Assembly: GCA_944332635.1 (NCBI GenBank)
Contig: CALVKI010000046.1
Span: forward strand, 1-47,375
DNA from: an uncultured Bacilli bacterium
Lineage (GTDB): Bacteria > Bacillota_I > Bacilli_A > RF39 > UBA660
Direction of reading: 5' to 3'
Length of the DNA: 47,375 nt
Positions 8,679 to 16,822 of the stretch are shown here, one piece after another. The translations under genes were made by a program, and so were the position numbers. The stretch's first letter is position 1, and every line of letters starts with the position of its first letter. Under the pieces are notes generated by a model. The model did not search any database, was not told the DNA's origin, and worked only from the letters and a program-made list of their open reading frames with translations.

Positions 8679-10491
8679 TTTTGGTCATGGAGGTCCTGGT
8701 GGTAGTGGTGCACCTGAGAAAGCAAAGAACTTTGGAAAAACATTAAAAAAACTACTATCTTATTTAAAAGATTACAAGCTTTCAATGTTTTTTGTTATTA
8801 TATTTGCCATCGGTTCTACTGTTCTTACTATTGTTGGACCTAAGATTTTGGGTAATATTACAACGGAAATATTTAATGGGTTGATGAAAAAAATTTCTAA
8901 TACTGGTGGTATTAATTTTACGTTTATTAATCATACGGTTATTATTTTAATTGGATTATATATTATTAGTGCTCTATTTTCAAGTATTCAAGGAATTATA
9001 ATGGCTGGAATATCTAATGATATATCTTATCGATTACGTAATTCGTTAAGTGAAAAAATTAATAAGCTCCCTATGAAATATTTTGATACTAAAACGCATG
9101 GAGAAGTTCTTTCTATTGTTACTAATGATATTGATACTTTATCACAAGCTTTAAATCAGTCTATTACTACTATTATTACTAGTATTGCAACAATTATTGG
9201 AATTTTTATTATGATGCTTTCTATTAATGTTCCTATGACGGTTGCAGCTGTATTAATTGTCCCTATTTGTATGTTTGTTTTAAATGGAGTTGTTAAACGG
9301 AGTCAAAAATATTTTGCTATACAGCAAGATTATTTAGGACACATTAATGGTCATGCTGAAGAAGTTTATGGTGGTCATGATATTGTGAAGGCTTTTAATG
9401 GGGAAGAGAAAGCTATTAAGAAGTTTGATGAAATCAATAAAACATTGTATCAAAGTGCTTGGAAGAGTCAATTTTTGTCTACCACTATGCATCCCATTAT
9501 GCAGTTTATTGGAAATTTAGGATATGTTGTTATTTCTATATTGGGTGGATATATGGTTATTAAAGATCGTATTGAAGTAGGAGATATTTTATCTTTCACT
9601 CAATATGTTCGAAATTTTACGCAACAGATTAATCAATTGTCTCAAGTTATGAATACTGTTCAATCAGCTGTTGCTGCAAGTGAGAGAGTATTTGATTTCT
9701 TAGAATTAAAAGAAGAAGTGCAAACTATAAATAATCCATTATCTACTGAAGGATTAGATGGTAATATAGAATTCGATCATGTAACTTTTGGATATAATAA
9801 AAATAAGATTATTATTCATGATTTTTGTGCTAAAGTTAAAGATGGTCAAAAGATTGCAATTGTCGGTCCTACTGGTGCAGGTAAAACAACCATCGTTAAA
9901 TTACTTATGAGATTTTATGAATTAAATGATGGACGTATTTTAATAGATGGTAAAGATATGACTAAATTTAATCGTAGTGATATTCGACGGATGTTCGGTA
10001 TGGTGTTACAGGATACTTGGTTATTTAATGGAACAATTAAAGAAAATGTTAAGTATGGTAAGTTAGATGCTACAGATGCTGAAGTTAAGGAAGCATGCCA
10101 TACTGCTTGTGTTGATCATTTCATTAAAACTTTACCAGATGGGTATAATATGGTTTTGAATGAAGAAGCTGATAACGTTAGTGGAGGTCAAAAACAATTA
10201 CTAACAATTGCTCGTGTTATATTAGCTAATCCTAAAATATTAATTTTAGATGAAGCTACAAGTAGTGTTGATACTCGTACTGAAGAGTTAATTCAAAAAG
10301 CCATGGACAATTTAATGGAAGGTAGAACTAGTTTTATTATTGCTCATCGTTTAAGTACTATTAAGAATGCTGATTTAATTCTAGTCATGAATGATGGAGA
10401 TATTGTAGAACAGGGAACTCATGAAGAGTTGCTTAGAAAAAATGGCTTTTATGCTAATCTTTATAATTCACAATTTGAAGGAGGAGAGTAG
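8671..10491 (+). CDS. ABC exporter subunit with canonical ATP site, 606 aa
   Basis: This is the partner of the preceding subunit. A Gly-rich N-terminus (GHGGPGGSG) is followed by six membrane segments (about 35-330) and a nucleotide-binding domain. That domain has Walker A GPTGAGKTT, signature VSGGQKQL, Walker B ILILDEATSSVD with the catalytic Glu, and the H-loop IAHRLST. One canonical and one degenerate site imply an obligate heterodimer, as in the BmrCD/LmrCD/TM287-288 class. The substrate cannot be told from sequence; drugs, lipids or peptides are all possible. GGAG lies before ATG 8671 inside the upstream gene, consistent with translational coupling. Confidence 0.92.
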   Translation: MPSFGHGGPGGSGAPEKAKNFGKTLKKLLSYLKDYKLSMFFVIIFAIGSTVLTIVGPKILGNITTEIFNGLMKKISNTGGINFTFINHTVIILIGLYIISALFSSIQGIIMAGISNDISYRLRNSLSEKINKLPMKYFDTKTHGEVLSIVTNDIDTLSQALNQSITTIITSIATIIGIFIMMLSINVPMTVAAVLIVPICMFVLNGVVKRSQKYFAIQQDYLGHINGHAEEVYGGHDIVKAFNGEEKAIKKFDEINKTLYQSAWKSQFLSTTMHPIMQFIGNLGYVVISILGGYMVIKDRIEVGDILSFTQYVRNFTQQINQLSQVMNTVQSAVAASERVFDFLELKEEVQTINNPLSTEGLDGNIEFDHVTFGYNKNKIIIHDFCAKVKDGQKIAIVGPTGAGKTTIVKLLMRFYELNDGRILIDGKDMTKFNRSDIRRMFGMVLQDTWLFNGTIKENVKYGKLDATDAEVKEACHTACVDHFIKTLPDGYNMVLNEEADNVSGGQKQLLTIARVILANPKILILDEATSSVDTRTEELIQKAMDNLMEGRTSFIIAHRLSTIKNADLILVMNDGDIVEQGTHEELLRKNGFYANLYNSQFEGGE

Positions 10492-10527
10492 TATTCCTTT
10501 TTCTTTTTTGTTTTTTTTGTTTTTGTA

Positions 10528-10556
10528 TTGAGGGATTTTTAAATTCGGTATATAAT
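10528..10556 (+). promoter_or_regulatory. Promoter of the yitT-family gene
   Basis: TTGAGG (10528-10533) and TATAAT (10551-10556) are 17 bases apart and follow the T-rich end of the ABC operon. Confidence 0.7.
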
Positions 10557-10579
10557 TATGTAAAATAGGAGTGGTGAAT

Positions 10580-11473
10580 TTGTTAAAGATGAGAACACAA
10601 AAGTCCAAGAGAATAGTTTCTTTTATTATGCTTACTTGTGGATCTATTTTGGCGGCATTTTCTTTAGAAACTTTTTTAATACCAAATACTATTTTGGACG
10701 GTGGGGTTACGGGTATTTCTATTATTATTTCAAAATTAACAACATTACCAGTTAGTTTACTTGTTTTGATTTTTAATGTTCCTTTTGTATATATTGGTTA
10801 TAAAAATTTGGGACGTGGCTTTTTAGTTAGAGCTGTTTATAGCATGATCTTATTTTCATGTAGTTTATCTGTTTTTCAGTATGTTGAAGCTATTACAGAA
10901 CAAATGTTATTAGCTACTGTTTATGGTGGAGTTTTATTGGGTGTCGGAGTTGGACTTGTTATCCATTCTGGTGGGTGTGTTGACGGTACTGAATCTGTTG
11001 CTCTTGTTATTAGTAAGAAAACTTCTCTTTCTGTTGGACAGGTTGTTTTGCTTTTTAATTTAGTTATATATGGTATTGCTGGTCTTATTTTTGGACTTGA
11101 TAGGGCTATGTATTCATTACTTACTTATTTTATAACTTTTAAGGTTATTGATTTTGTTTCTGAAGGATTTGAACAGTTGAAAGCGGCTCTTATTGTGACT
11201 GAAAAAGGTACCGATATGGCTAAGGAGATTTATAGGAGGTTAGGGCGAACTGTTACTACTATTCGTGGTAAAGGTTTAATTAGTGGCGATAAGGAAGTTA
11301 TGTATTGTGTCCTTACTAGAATTGAAATTTATGAACTTCGGCATATTGCAGAGGAAATGGATGAAAGTGCTTTTATAACCATTTTAGATGTTTCAGATAT
11401 TATAGGTAATCATATTAAGTCTACGCAGCACATAGGACGTAAAAAATTAGGACTATTAAAGAAGGGAAGATAA
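10580..11473 (+). CDS. YitT-family membrane protein (DUF161 plus DUF2179), 297 aa
   Basis: The N-terminal two thirds have five to six hydrophobic helices with family motifs: FLIPNTILDGGVTGISII near residue 35 and SGGCVDGTE near 135. The last 90 or so residues form the soluble DUF2179 domain (GTDMAKEIYRRLGRTVTTI, then a strand-rich part ending in DVSDIIG.H). The biochemical role of the family is not established. TTG 10580 is favoured because AGGAG (10566-10570) is 9 bases upstream; GTG at 10571 or 10574 would be too close, and ATG at 10589 too far. Confidence 0.88.
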   Translation: MLKMRTQKSKRIVSFIMLTCGSILAAFSLETFLIPNTILDGGVTGISIIISKLTTLPVSLLVLIFNVPFVYIGYKNLGRGFLVRAVYSMILFSCSLSVFQYVEAITEQMLLATVYGGVLLGVGVGLVIHSGGCVDGTESVALVISKKTSLSVGQVVLLFNLVIYGIAGLIFGLDRAMYSLLTYFITFKVIDFVSEGFEQLKAALIVTEKGTDMAKEIYRRLGRTVTTIRGKGLISGDKEVMYCVLTRIEIYELRHIAEEMDESAFITILDVSDIIGNHIKSTQHIGRKKLGLLKKGR

Positions 11474-11476
11474 TTC

Positions 11477-12550
11477 ATGAATCAAGAACAAAATACAAAT
11501 TTTCAAGTTAATGCAACTAATACTACTTCAACGGCTAATACTACGGTGCCTTCTAATAATGATAACATGTTGGTTGGTAGTCCTGGTATTGTAATTGCAC
11601 CAGTAACGGAAGGCCCAAGAGATGCAACAGCAGCTGATAAGGGTCGAGTTAATGGTGGAACTAGTACTCCATTAGTAAAATCTATGCCTCAATCGACAGT
11701 ATCTGTTATTAATCCAACTGTTGTTTCTCCTAAGGTAGAAATGTCTTCTAGTACGGTTGTAACGCCTCCGCCTATTGTAGAAGGACCTGCATCAGTTGTA
11801 AATGGGAATGCAAAACAAAAAAAATCACATAGGAGTGGATGGTTAATATTTGTTCTTTTTTTAATTATTGCTTTGATGGGAACTTATATTTATATAGATT
11901 ATCAAAATGATTTAGCACGTGGAGAATGTAGTCCATTAGTTGTTGGTGATAGTAGTTTAAGAGAATTGAATGTACAATCTTCTATAGTTCAAGAGTTGTA
12001 CGATAAAGTAAAAACTACTGTTCGTGAAGATTTAGCTTATGATACTTTTAATGATACCTTTAAGTTGTATTTAGCTTTTAGGCAAATACCACATTCTGAA
12101 ATGTATGAGTCTAATTGTAATTTATTTAATGAAAGTTCTATGTCTAATTTTTCTTGTTCCAAAGCTATTAATTTTACACCAATGGCTTTTTCTGAGGAGA
12201 CATTACAAAAAGAAGTTAAGAAGTTATTTGGTGAAAGTGTCAGTATTCCTAATCAAAATATTGTATTAGGTAATAGTTGTTTTGGTGGATATCAGTATAT
12301 TGAGGAACGAGGTGAGTATGTTGAAGGATACTGTGGTCAAGTTCCTACTACTATTTATAATGCGGATAAGCAACTAATTTCTGCTTCTGTACAAGGAGAT
12401 ACGATTGTACTAAGAGAAAAGGTGCGTTATTATAGTGCTCAAGGTATTAGTGCAGAAAAGTTAAAAAATGGGGTATATGTTTATACTTTTAAGTTGGATA
12501 ATCACTATCACTATGCTTATGTTGGGCGTGCTATTGAAGAATTGTCATAA
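11477..12550 (+). CDS. Single-pass membrane protein with large external domain, 357 aa
   Basis: I do not recognise the family. Residues 1-118 are low-complexity, rich in Thr, Ser, Asn, Pro and Val, and probably disordered in the cytoplasm. A basic stretch (KQKKSHR) precedes one membrane helix at about 122-141 (GWLIFVLFLIIALMGTYIYI). The remaining 215 residues would lie outside. They contain several Cys (for example near ECSPL, ESNCNLF, FSCSK, NSCFG, GYCGQ) that could form disulfides. The gene starts three bases after yitT's stop, with GAAGGGAAGA upstream, so it is likely cotranscribed with yitT. Confidence 0.75.
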   Translation: MNQEQNTNFQVNATNTTSTANTTVPSNNDNMLVGSPGIVIAPVTEGPRDATAADKGRVNGGTSTPLVKSMPQSTVSVINPTVVSPKVEMSSSTVVTPPPIVEGPASVVNGNAKQKKSHRSGWLIFVLFLIIALMGTYIYIDYQNDLARGECSPLVVGDSSLRELNVQSSIVQELYDKVKTTVREDLAYDTFNDTFKLYLAFRQIPHSEMYESNCNLFNESSMSNFSCSKAINFTPMAFSEETLQKEVKKLFGESVSIPNQNIVLGNSCFGGYQYIEERGEYVEGYCGQVPTTIYNADKQLISASVQGDTIVLREKVRYYSAQGISAEKLKNGVYVYTFKLDNHYHYAYVGRAIEELS

Positions 12551-12579
12551 TTATGTTATATTAAAATAGGTGATTAATA

Positions 12580-13104
12580 ATGGAAATAGAAAAAATTGTA
12601 ACGGGAATGCTTGATGAAAATTGTTATGTTATAAAGAAAAATAATTCTTGTTTAGTTGTAGATCCTGGCGATGACTATCAAAAGATAAAAAATGTTGTTG
12701 GTAATGCCAAAGTGGTAGCTGTTTTGCTTACTCATTCTCATTTTGATCATATAGGTGCACTTCGTAATTTTTTAACTAAAAGAGGCGTTAAGATTTTTAA
12801 GAAAAGTAGTGTAGAAGAAGGAAATGTTGTTATAGGAGATTTTAGTTTTCAAGTGATTTTTACCCCTGGTCATTCTAAAGACTCTATTAGTTTTTATTTT
12901 CCGGAAGAAAAATTAATGTTTGTAGGAGACTTTATTTTTCATGAGTCGATTGGTCGATGTGATTTGCCTGGTGGTAGTGTTTCTGAAATGAAAAGCAGCT
13001 TAGAAAAGTTGAGAAAGTATTCTAGAGAAATTACTATATATCCAGGACATGGTGAGACTACAACTTTGGATTATGAATTTTCTCATAATTCATATTTAAG
13101 TTAG
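12580..13104 (+). CDS. Metallo-beta-lactamase-fold hydrolase (glyoxalase II-like), 174 aa
   Basis: The metal motif THSHFDHIG (near residue 50) is the HxHxDH signature. Further ligands are FTPGHSKDS, FVGDFIFH and YPGHGETT, in the order and spacing of the small glyoxalase II-like (YqgX/YcbL) group. The length is shorter than true glyoxalase II, which has an extra C-terminal helical domain, so the substrate is open: a small thioester is likely but unproven. AGGTGAT precedes ATG 12580. Confidence 0.88.
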   Translation: MEIEKIVTGMLDENCYVIKKNNSCLVVDPGDDYQKIKNVVGNAKVVAVLLTHSHFDHIGALRNFLTKRGVKIFKKSSVEEGNVVIGDFSFQVIFTPGHSKDSISFYFPEEKLMFVGDFIFHESIGRCDLPGGSVSEMKSSLEKLRKYSREITIYPGHGETTTLDYEFSHNSYLS

Positions 13105-13115
13105 GAGTGTTTTTT

Positions 13116-13430
13116 ATGTATATAGATGTTATTGTTTTAGTTATTTTAATTGTTATTGTAATTATGTTTTTTAAACGATTTTCTTCTTTTGTTTTTTTTA
13201 TGGCTATTGTAGATATCTTACTTAGAATTCTAACTTTTATTAAAAATAATATAGGTTTACCAGACGTTAGTGCTTTGATTGGAAAGTATGTACCGGCTAG
13301 TATATCTGCAATTATTGATAAATATTGTAATGGTATTATAAATACTATTTTGCAGTGGGCTTTTGTTTTTTTGATGTGTATTTTTTTAAGTTACATTATA
13401 AAAATATTTATTCATAAGAAAAAAATTTGA
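13116..13430 (+). CDS. Small membrane protein, 104 aa
   Basis: Hydrophobic helices lie at about residues 2-18, 23-38 and 78-98. A short soluble loop (KNNIGLPDVSALIGKYVP) lies between them. ATG 13116 is chosen because GGAG (13104-13107) is 8 bases upstream; the in-frame GTG at 13107 overlaps that site. The gene follows the hydrolase by 11 bases and precedes a strong terminator and then spoIIGA. The family is not recognised; the spacing suggests cotranscription with the hydrolase. Confidence 0.7.
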   Translation: MYIDVIVLVILIVIVIMFFKRFSSFVFFMAIVDILLRILTFIKNNIGLPDVSALIGKYVPASISAIIDKYCNGIINTILQWAFVFLMCIFLSYIIKIFIHKKKI

Positions 13431-13440
13431 TTTATATTCA

Positions 13441-13472
13441 AGAAATGACAAGTTTAGTCATTTCTTTTTTTT
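13441..13472 (+). terminator. Rho-independent terminator before spoIIGA
   Basis: AGAAATGAC (13441-13449) pairs with GTCATTTCT (13457-13465), followed by a run of T. It separates the upstream genes from the sporulation pair. Confidence 0.85.
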
Positions 13473-13493
13473 ATACTTAATTTGGTGATAGAG

Positions 13494-14264
13494 ATGAAAG
13501 TATATTTAGATTTAGTCTTTTTCATTAATTTTTTCTTTGATTTCTTAATTTTATATGCAACAAAAACAATTTTAAAAGAAACTACTTCTTGTAGTAGAAT
13601 TATTTTAGGGAGCTTATTTGGTAGTTTTACTATTTTTCTTTTATTTCTATCACTGTCTAATTATTTACTTCTTTTATTTAAATTGATTATCAGTATATTG
13701 ATGATTTTAATTACCTTTGGGAGAAAAAATTTTTTATCTGATATTTTATATTTTTATTTGATAAGTATAATTTTAGGTGGTTTTTTATATTTACTTGATA
13801 TTAATTTTACTTATCAAAATCGAGGAGCTTTATTTTATGGAGCAGGGTTGGGTCTTAATTTTTTTGTTACTATAGTTCTTAGTCCTATATTTTTGTATTT
13901 TTATACAAAAAATTATAAGAAAAGTAAGTTTAAAACATCATTGATGTATACTGTTCAAATTTATGTTGATAAAAAGGTTTATCATTTAAAAGGAATGTTG
14001 GATACTGGTAATCAACTGAGGGATCCTACTACCGGTAAAAGTGTAATTTTATTGAACTCTAATGTAGATATTCCAGTTTCTAATTACTTTTTTGTTCCTT
14101 ACAAAGCGTTAAATACTGAAGGTGTTATTCGCTGTTCTAAAGTGGAACGTGTAAAAATTTGTGATGTTGAATTTTCAAAATGTTTGATTGGTTTTAGTAA
14201 AACTTCTTTTACATTAGGAAATGTAGATTGTATTTTACCAAGTATATTTAAGGAGGAATTATGA
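13494..14264 (+). CDS. spoIIGA: SpoIIGA, sporulation pro-sigma-E aspartic protease, 256 aa
   Basis: SpoIIGA is the membrane aspartic protease that cleaves pro-sigma-E in the mother cell after septation, on a SpoIIR signal. The N-terminal half here has about five membrane helices (KVYLDLVFFINFFFDF at the start is typical). The C-terminal half has the protease motif LDTGNQLRDP, with catalytic Asp170. It is shorter than Bacillus SpoIIGA (about 309 aa), with a reduced C-terminus. ATG 13494 follows GGTGATAG; an in-frame TTG at 13482 is less likely. Its stop overlaps the sigE start (ATGA), the classic pairing. Confidence 0.93.
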   Translation: MKVYLDLVFFINFFFDFLILYATKTILKETTSCSRIILGSLFGSFTIFLLFLSLSNYLLLLFKLIISILMILITFGRKNFLSDILYFYLISIILGGFLYLLDINFTYQNRGALFYGAGLGLNFFVTIVLSPIFLYFYTKNYKKSKFKTSLMYTVQIYVDKKVYHLKGMLDTGNQLRDPTTGKSVILLNSNVDIPVSNYFFVPYKALNTEGVIRCSKVERVKICDVEFSKCLIGFSKTSFTLGNVDCILPSIFKEEL

Positions 14265-14953
14265 ATAAAATTATTTTATGGTTTAAATCTTTATTTTATA
14301 GGGTTACTAGTATCTTTTATGTTGGTGCTACTGATATGCTTCCAGAACCTTTGTCTAAGGAAATGGAAGAGTTGTATATTGAAAAAATGCAACATGGTGA
14401 TGTTATAGCTAAGGATATGTTAATTGAGCATAATTTAAGATTGGTAGTTTTTTTGGCTAAAAAATATGAAAATACAGGTGTTGATTTAGAAGATTTGGTA
14501 AGTATTGGAACTATTGGTCTTATTAAAGGAATTCAAACGTTTCAAAGTGGCAAGAATATAAAACTTGCCACATATGCATCTAGGTGTATTGATAATGAGA
14601 TTTTGATGCATTTAAGAAAAAATAAAAAAACTAAAACAGAAGTTAGTATTGATGCTTCATTATCTTTGGATGGTGAGGGGAATGAGTTACATCTTGAAGA
14701 TGTTTTAGGTACTGATCCTGATATTGTTACTAGAGAAATAGAAGAAGCGAGTGATAAGAAGATAATGCTTCAAGAAGTAATGAAATTAAAACCGAGAGAT
14801 AGAGATATTATTGTTCTTAGATATGGTCTTTTAGGAAATGATGAATTAACACAAAAAGAAGTAGCTGAAAAATTAGGAATTTCTCAATCCTATATTTCTA
14901 GAATAGAGAAAAAGGTGATTAAACGTTTGCAAATGGTTGTTGGTAATTTTTAA
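14261..14953 (+). CDS. sigE: Sporulation sigma factor sigma-E (as pro-sigma-E), 230 aa
   Basis: This is the mother-cell sigma factor. The first 25 or so residues (MNKIILWFKSLFYRVTSIFY) form the amphipathic pro-sequence. The following VGATDMLPEPLSKEM matches the processing region of Bacillus pro-sigma-E. Region 2 carries LIEHNLRLVVFLAKKYENTG and SIGTIGLIKG, then KLATYASRCIDNEILMHLR. Region 4 ends with the helix-turn-helix GISQSYISRIEKKVIKRL. The similarity runs along the full length. AGGAGG precedes ATG 14261 inside the end of spoIIGA. No sigG follows, unlike in Bacillus. Confidence 0.95.
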   Translation: MNKIILWFKSLFYRVTSIFYVGATDMLPEPLSKEMEELYIEKMQHGDVIAKDMLIEHNLRLVVFLAKKYENTGVDLEDLVSIGTIGLIKGIQTFQSGKNIKLATYASRCIDNEILMHLRKNKKTKTEVSIDASLSLDGEGNELHLEDVLGTDPDIVTREIEEASDKKIMLQEVMKLKPRDRDIIVLRYGLLGNDELTQKEVAEKLGISQSYISRIEKKVIKRLQMVVGNF

Positions 14954-15041
14954 GTATCTTTTTTGTATAGTGTGCTGATTACAATATAGCAGAAGTGCAC
15001 AGTATAAAAAGTTATTAGTAATATTTAGTTTGTTAAAAAAT

Positions 15042-15075
15042 AAAAAGCTGACAAAGTTCTATTTTTCAGTTTTTT
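15042..15075 (+). terminator. Probable terminator after sigE
   Basis: AAAAAGCTGA (15042-15051) pairs imperfectly with TCAGTTTTTT (15066-15075). The T run follows on the plus strand. Confidence 0.5.
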
Positions 15076-15134
15076 AATTGTTTTATAATTTGTTTCATAT
15101 AGGAAATGTTAGCGTGATATTTATTAATAAATAT

Positions 15135-15710
15135 CTAACTTTTTTCTATATAAGTATTTTCCAATTTTTCTATGTTTTTTTGTTTTAATAGTGGAGATGT
15201 CGTTTCTAATTTTACAAGATATGTAATGTTTTCTAGGTATTTTTTTGTTACTATGTTTTCTTCTTTTATTTCATTTTTTATGTTTTGCTCTTTAGCGTAG
15301 GGAAAAGTAATTCTACATAGTATTGCTGGTACTAATTCTTTTTTAGTTATATTATTTAATGTTTCTTTTACTGATTTTGTATATGCTCTTACTAAACCTC
15401 CAGTACCGAGTTTGATACCACCAAAGTAACGGACTACAATAACTAGAATATTTGTAATATCTTCTTTATCTAGTACATTTAGTATTGGAATACCAGCAGT
15501 TCCACTTGGTTCTTTATCATCTGATGCTTTTTTTATTATTTCACCTATTTTGTAAGCATAGCAGTAATGTGAGGCTTTTGGGTAATCTATTTTGCTTTCC
15601 TTTAATTTTTGATTGATTTCTTCTATAGTATTTATTTTCATTAGTAATGTTATAAATCTCGAGTTTTTAATAATTATTTCATGTCTTGTATTTTCATTAA
15701 TTGTGTACAT
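15135..15710 (-). CDS. YigZ/IMPACT-family protein (UPF0029), 191 aa
   Basis: The N-terminal domain has the family hallmarks: FITLLMKINTIEE, SHYCYAYKIG, then DDKEPSGTAGIPIL and VVRYFGGIKLGTGGLVRAY, the signature of UPF0029. The remainder is the short ferredoxin-like C-terminal domain. Eukaryotic IMPACT regulates Gcn1/Gcn2; the bacterial role is not established. ATG at 15710 is chosen because AAAGGTG lies 6 bases before it; 12 upstream codons lack a ribosome site. It converges on sigE. Confidence 0.9.
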   Translation of the reverse strand: MYTINENTRHEIIIKNSRFITLLMKINTIEEINQKLKESKIDYPKASHYCYAYKIGEIIKKASDDKEPSGTAGIPILNVLDKEDITNILVIVVRYFGGIKLGTGGLVRAYTKSVKETLNNITKKELVPAILCRITFPYAKEQNIKNEIKEENIVTKKYLENITYLVKLETTSPLLKQKNIEKLENTYIEKS

Positions 15711-15920
15711 TTTTTTCACCTTTTTTATTATACCAGATATTAGCAAGAATAGTGTTAATTAAATTTAAACTATTGCGTGCTTTTCTAAACTTTAGAAAGA
15801 ATCTAGTAAAGAGTAAGTGAGTTTATTTATATAAAGAAGTTTGCACAATAAGTTTTATTATATGGGTGAATGTATATATATAAATATACTTTATTTTCTT
15901 GTTGTCAATATAGTTAGTAA

Positions 15921-15948
15921 TTGACAATTTTAGAGGTTATGGTATAAT
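15921..15948 (+). promoter_or_regulatory. Promoter of the lipoprotein gene
   Basis: TTGACA (15921-15926) and TATAAT (15943-15948) with a 16-base spacer. GGAG at 15971-15974 serves the gene. Confidence 0.75.
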
Positions 15949-15982
15949 CTACTTATTTCAAAGAAGAAAAGGAGAAGTGTTT

Positions 15983-16663
15983 ATGAATATATTGAGCATT
16001 GGTAAGCGTATTGTGCCTTGTTTATTGTCTTTTGTAATCGCTGGTAGTATTAGTGGATGTCAAGTTGAGAAAAAGCAATCACAGGATGATGGCCAATCAT
16101 CTGATTTTATTCAGAAGCTGATAAATAATGAATCTGAAGGATACATATCTTTGGGAGATAGTGATAATCCCTTGAAGTTTTTGTATGTAGAAAAAGAAAA
16201 AGAAGGGGATATAGAGTTTGCTGTTGGTTTTGGATATTTTAGGTGGGATTATAAAAGAAACTCTGAGTCTGATACATGCGAATCAATAGGTTTTGATTCT
16301 GAATCTGGAACATTTGATAATTCTACGGAGGCTGAATTATTTGATTTATGGTTTGATAATGTAGTAACAGGAGAAAGTATAAATTTAAGCCAAATAGAAT
16401 CTACAGCGGCTGAGGAAGTTAGATTTTATTTTACTGAAGCTGGAAATTATTTTTCTTTGCAATCAGTTATTGATAATACAGTATCTCGCACTGAGTTAGA
16501 GGAGTTTATTGACAGCTGTACTAGTGATGCACTCAATACATATGATTATTATATGCCAATGTATCGTGAGGTATATGTTAATCGATTTTCAGTGGATGTT
16601 GCAGCACAAGAAGAAGATTTAAATGCTGTTATTGATGATAAGTCTCTAGTCAAGATTAAGTAA
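15983..16663 (+). CDS. Predicted lipoprotein, 226 aa
   Basis: A signal peptide with a basic start (SIGKRIV) and hydrophobic core ends in SISGC, a lipobox, so Cys near residue 26 would be lipid-modified and the protein anchored outside the membrane. The mature part is acidic and rich in Ser, Asp and Glu. I see no known domain. ATG 15983 is favoured over GTG 15977 because GGAG (15971-15974) is 8 bases away. It has its own strong promoter and no clear operon partner. Confidence 0.8.
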   Translation: MNILSIGKRIVPCLLSFVIAGSISGCQVEKKQSQDDGQSSDFIQKLINNESEGYISLGDSDNPLKFLYVEKEKEGDIEFAVGFGYFRWDYKRNSESDTCESIGFDSESGTFDNSTEAELFDLWFDNVVTGESINLSQIESTAAEEVRFYFTEAGNYFSLQSVIDNTVSRTELEEFIDSCTSDALNTYDYYMPMYREVYVNRFSVDVAAQEEDLNAVIDDKSLVKIK

Positions 16664-16822
16664 TAAGTATGGGTTTCTATACTTTTTTTTGTAGGAATAG
16701 ATAGCTATTAGTAAAAAGACTAGTTTGTTAATATTTTAGAAAATAGCTTTCTTTTTTCTTCTTTTTTATGGAATTGTGTTATACTATAGTTAGTATATGG
16801 TAGTAGTTAGGAGATGAATTTT

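Noticed and set aside
14968-15005. Inverted TATAGTGTGC/GTGCACAGTATA sequence after sigE
   Set aside because: It pairs with a mismatch and a long irregular loop and has no T run; I could not separate it from chance.
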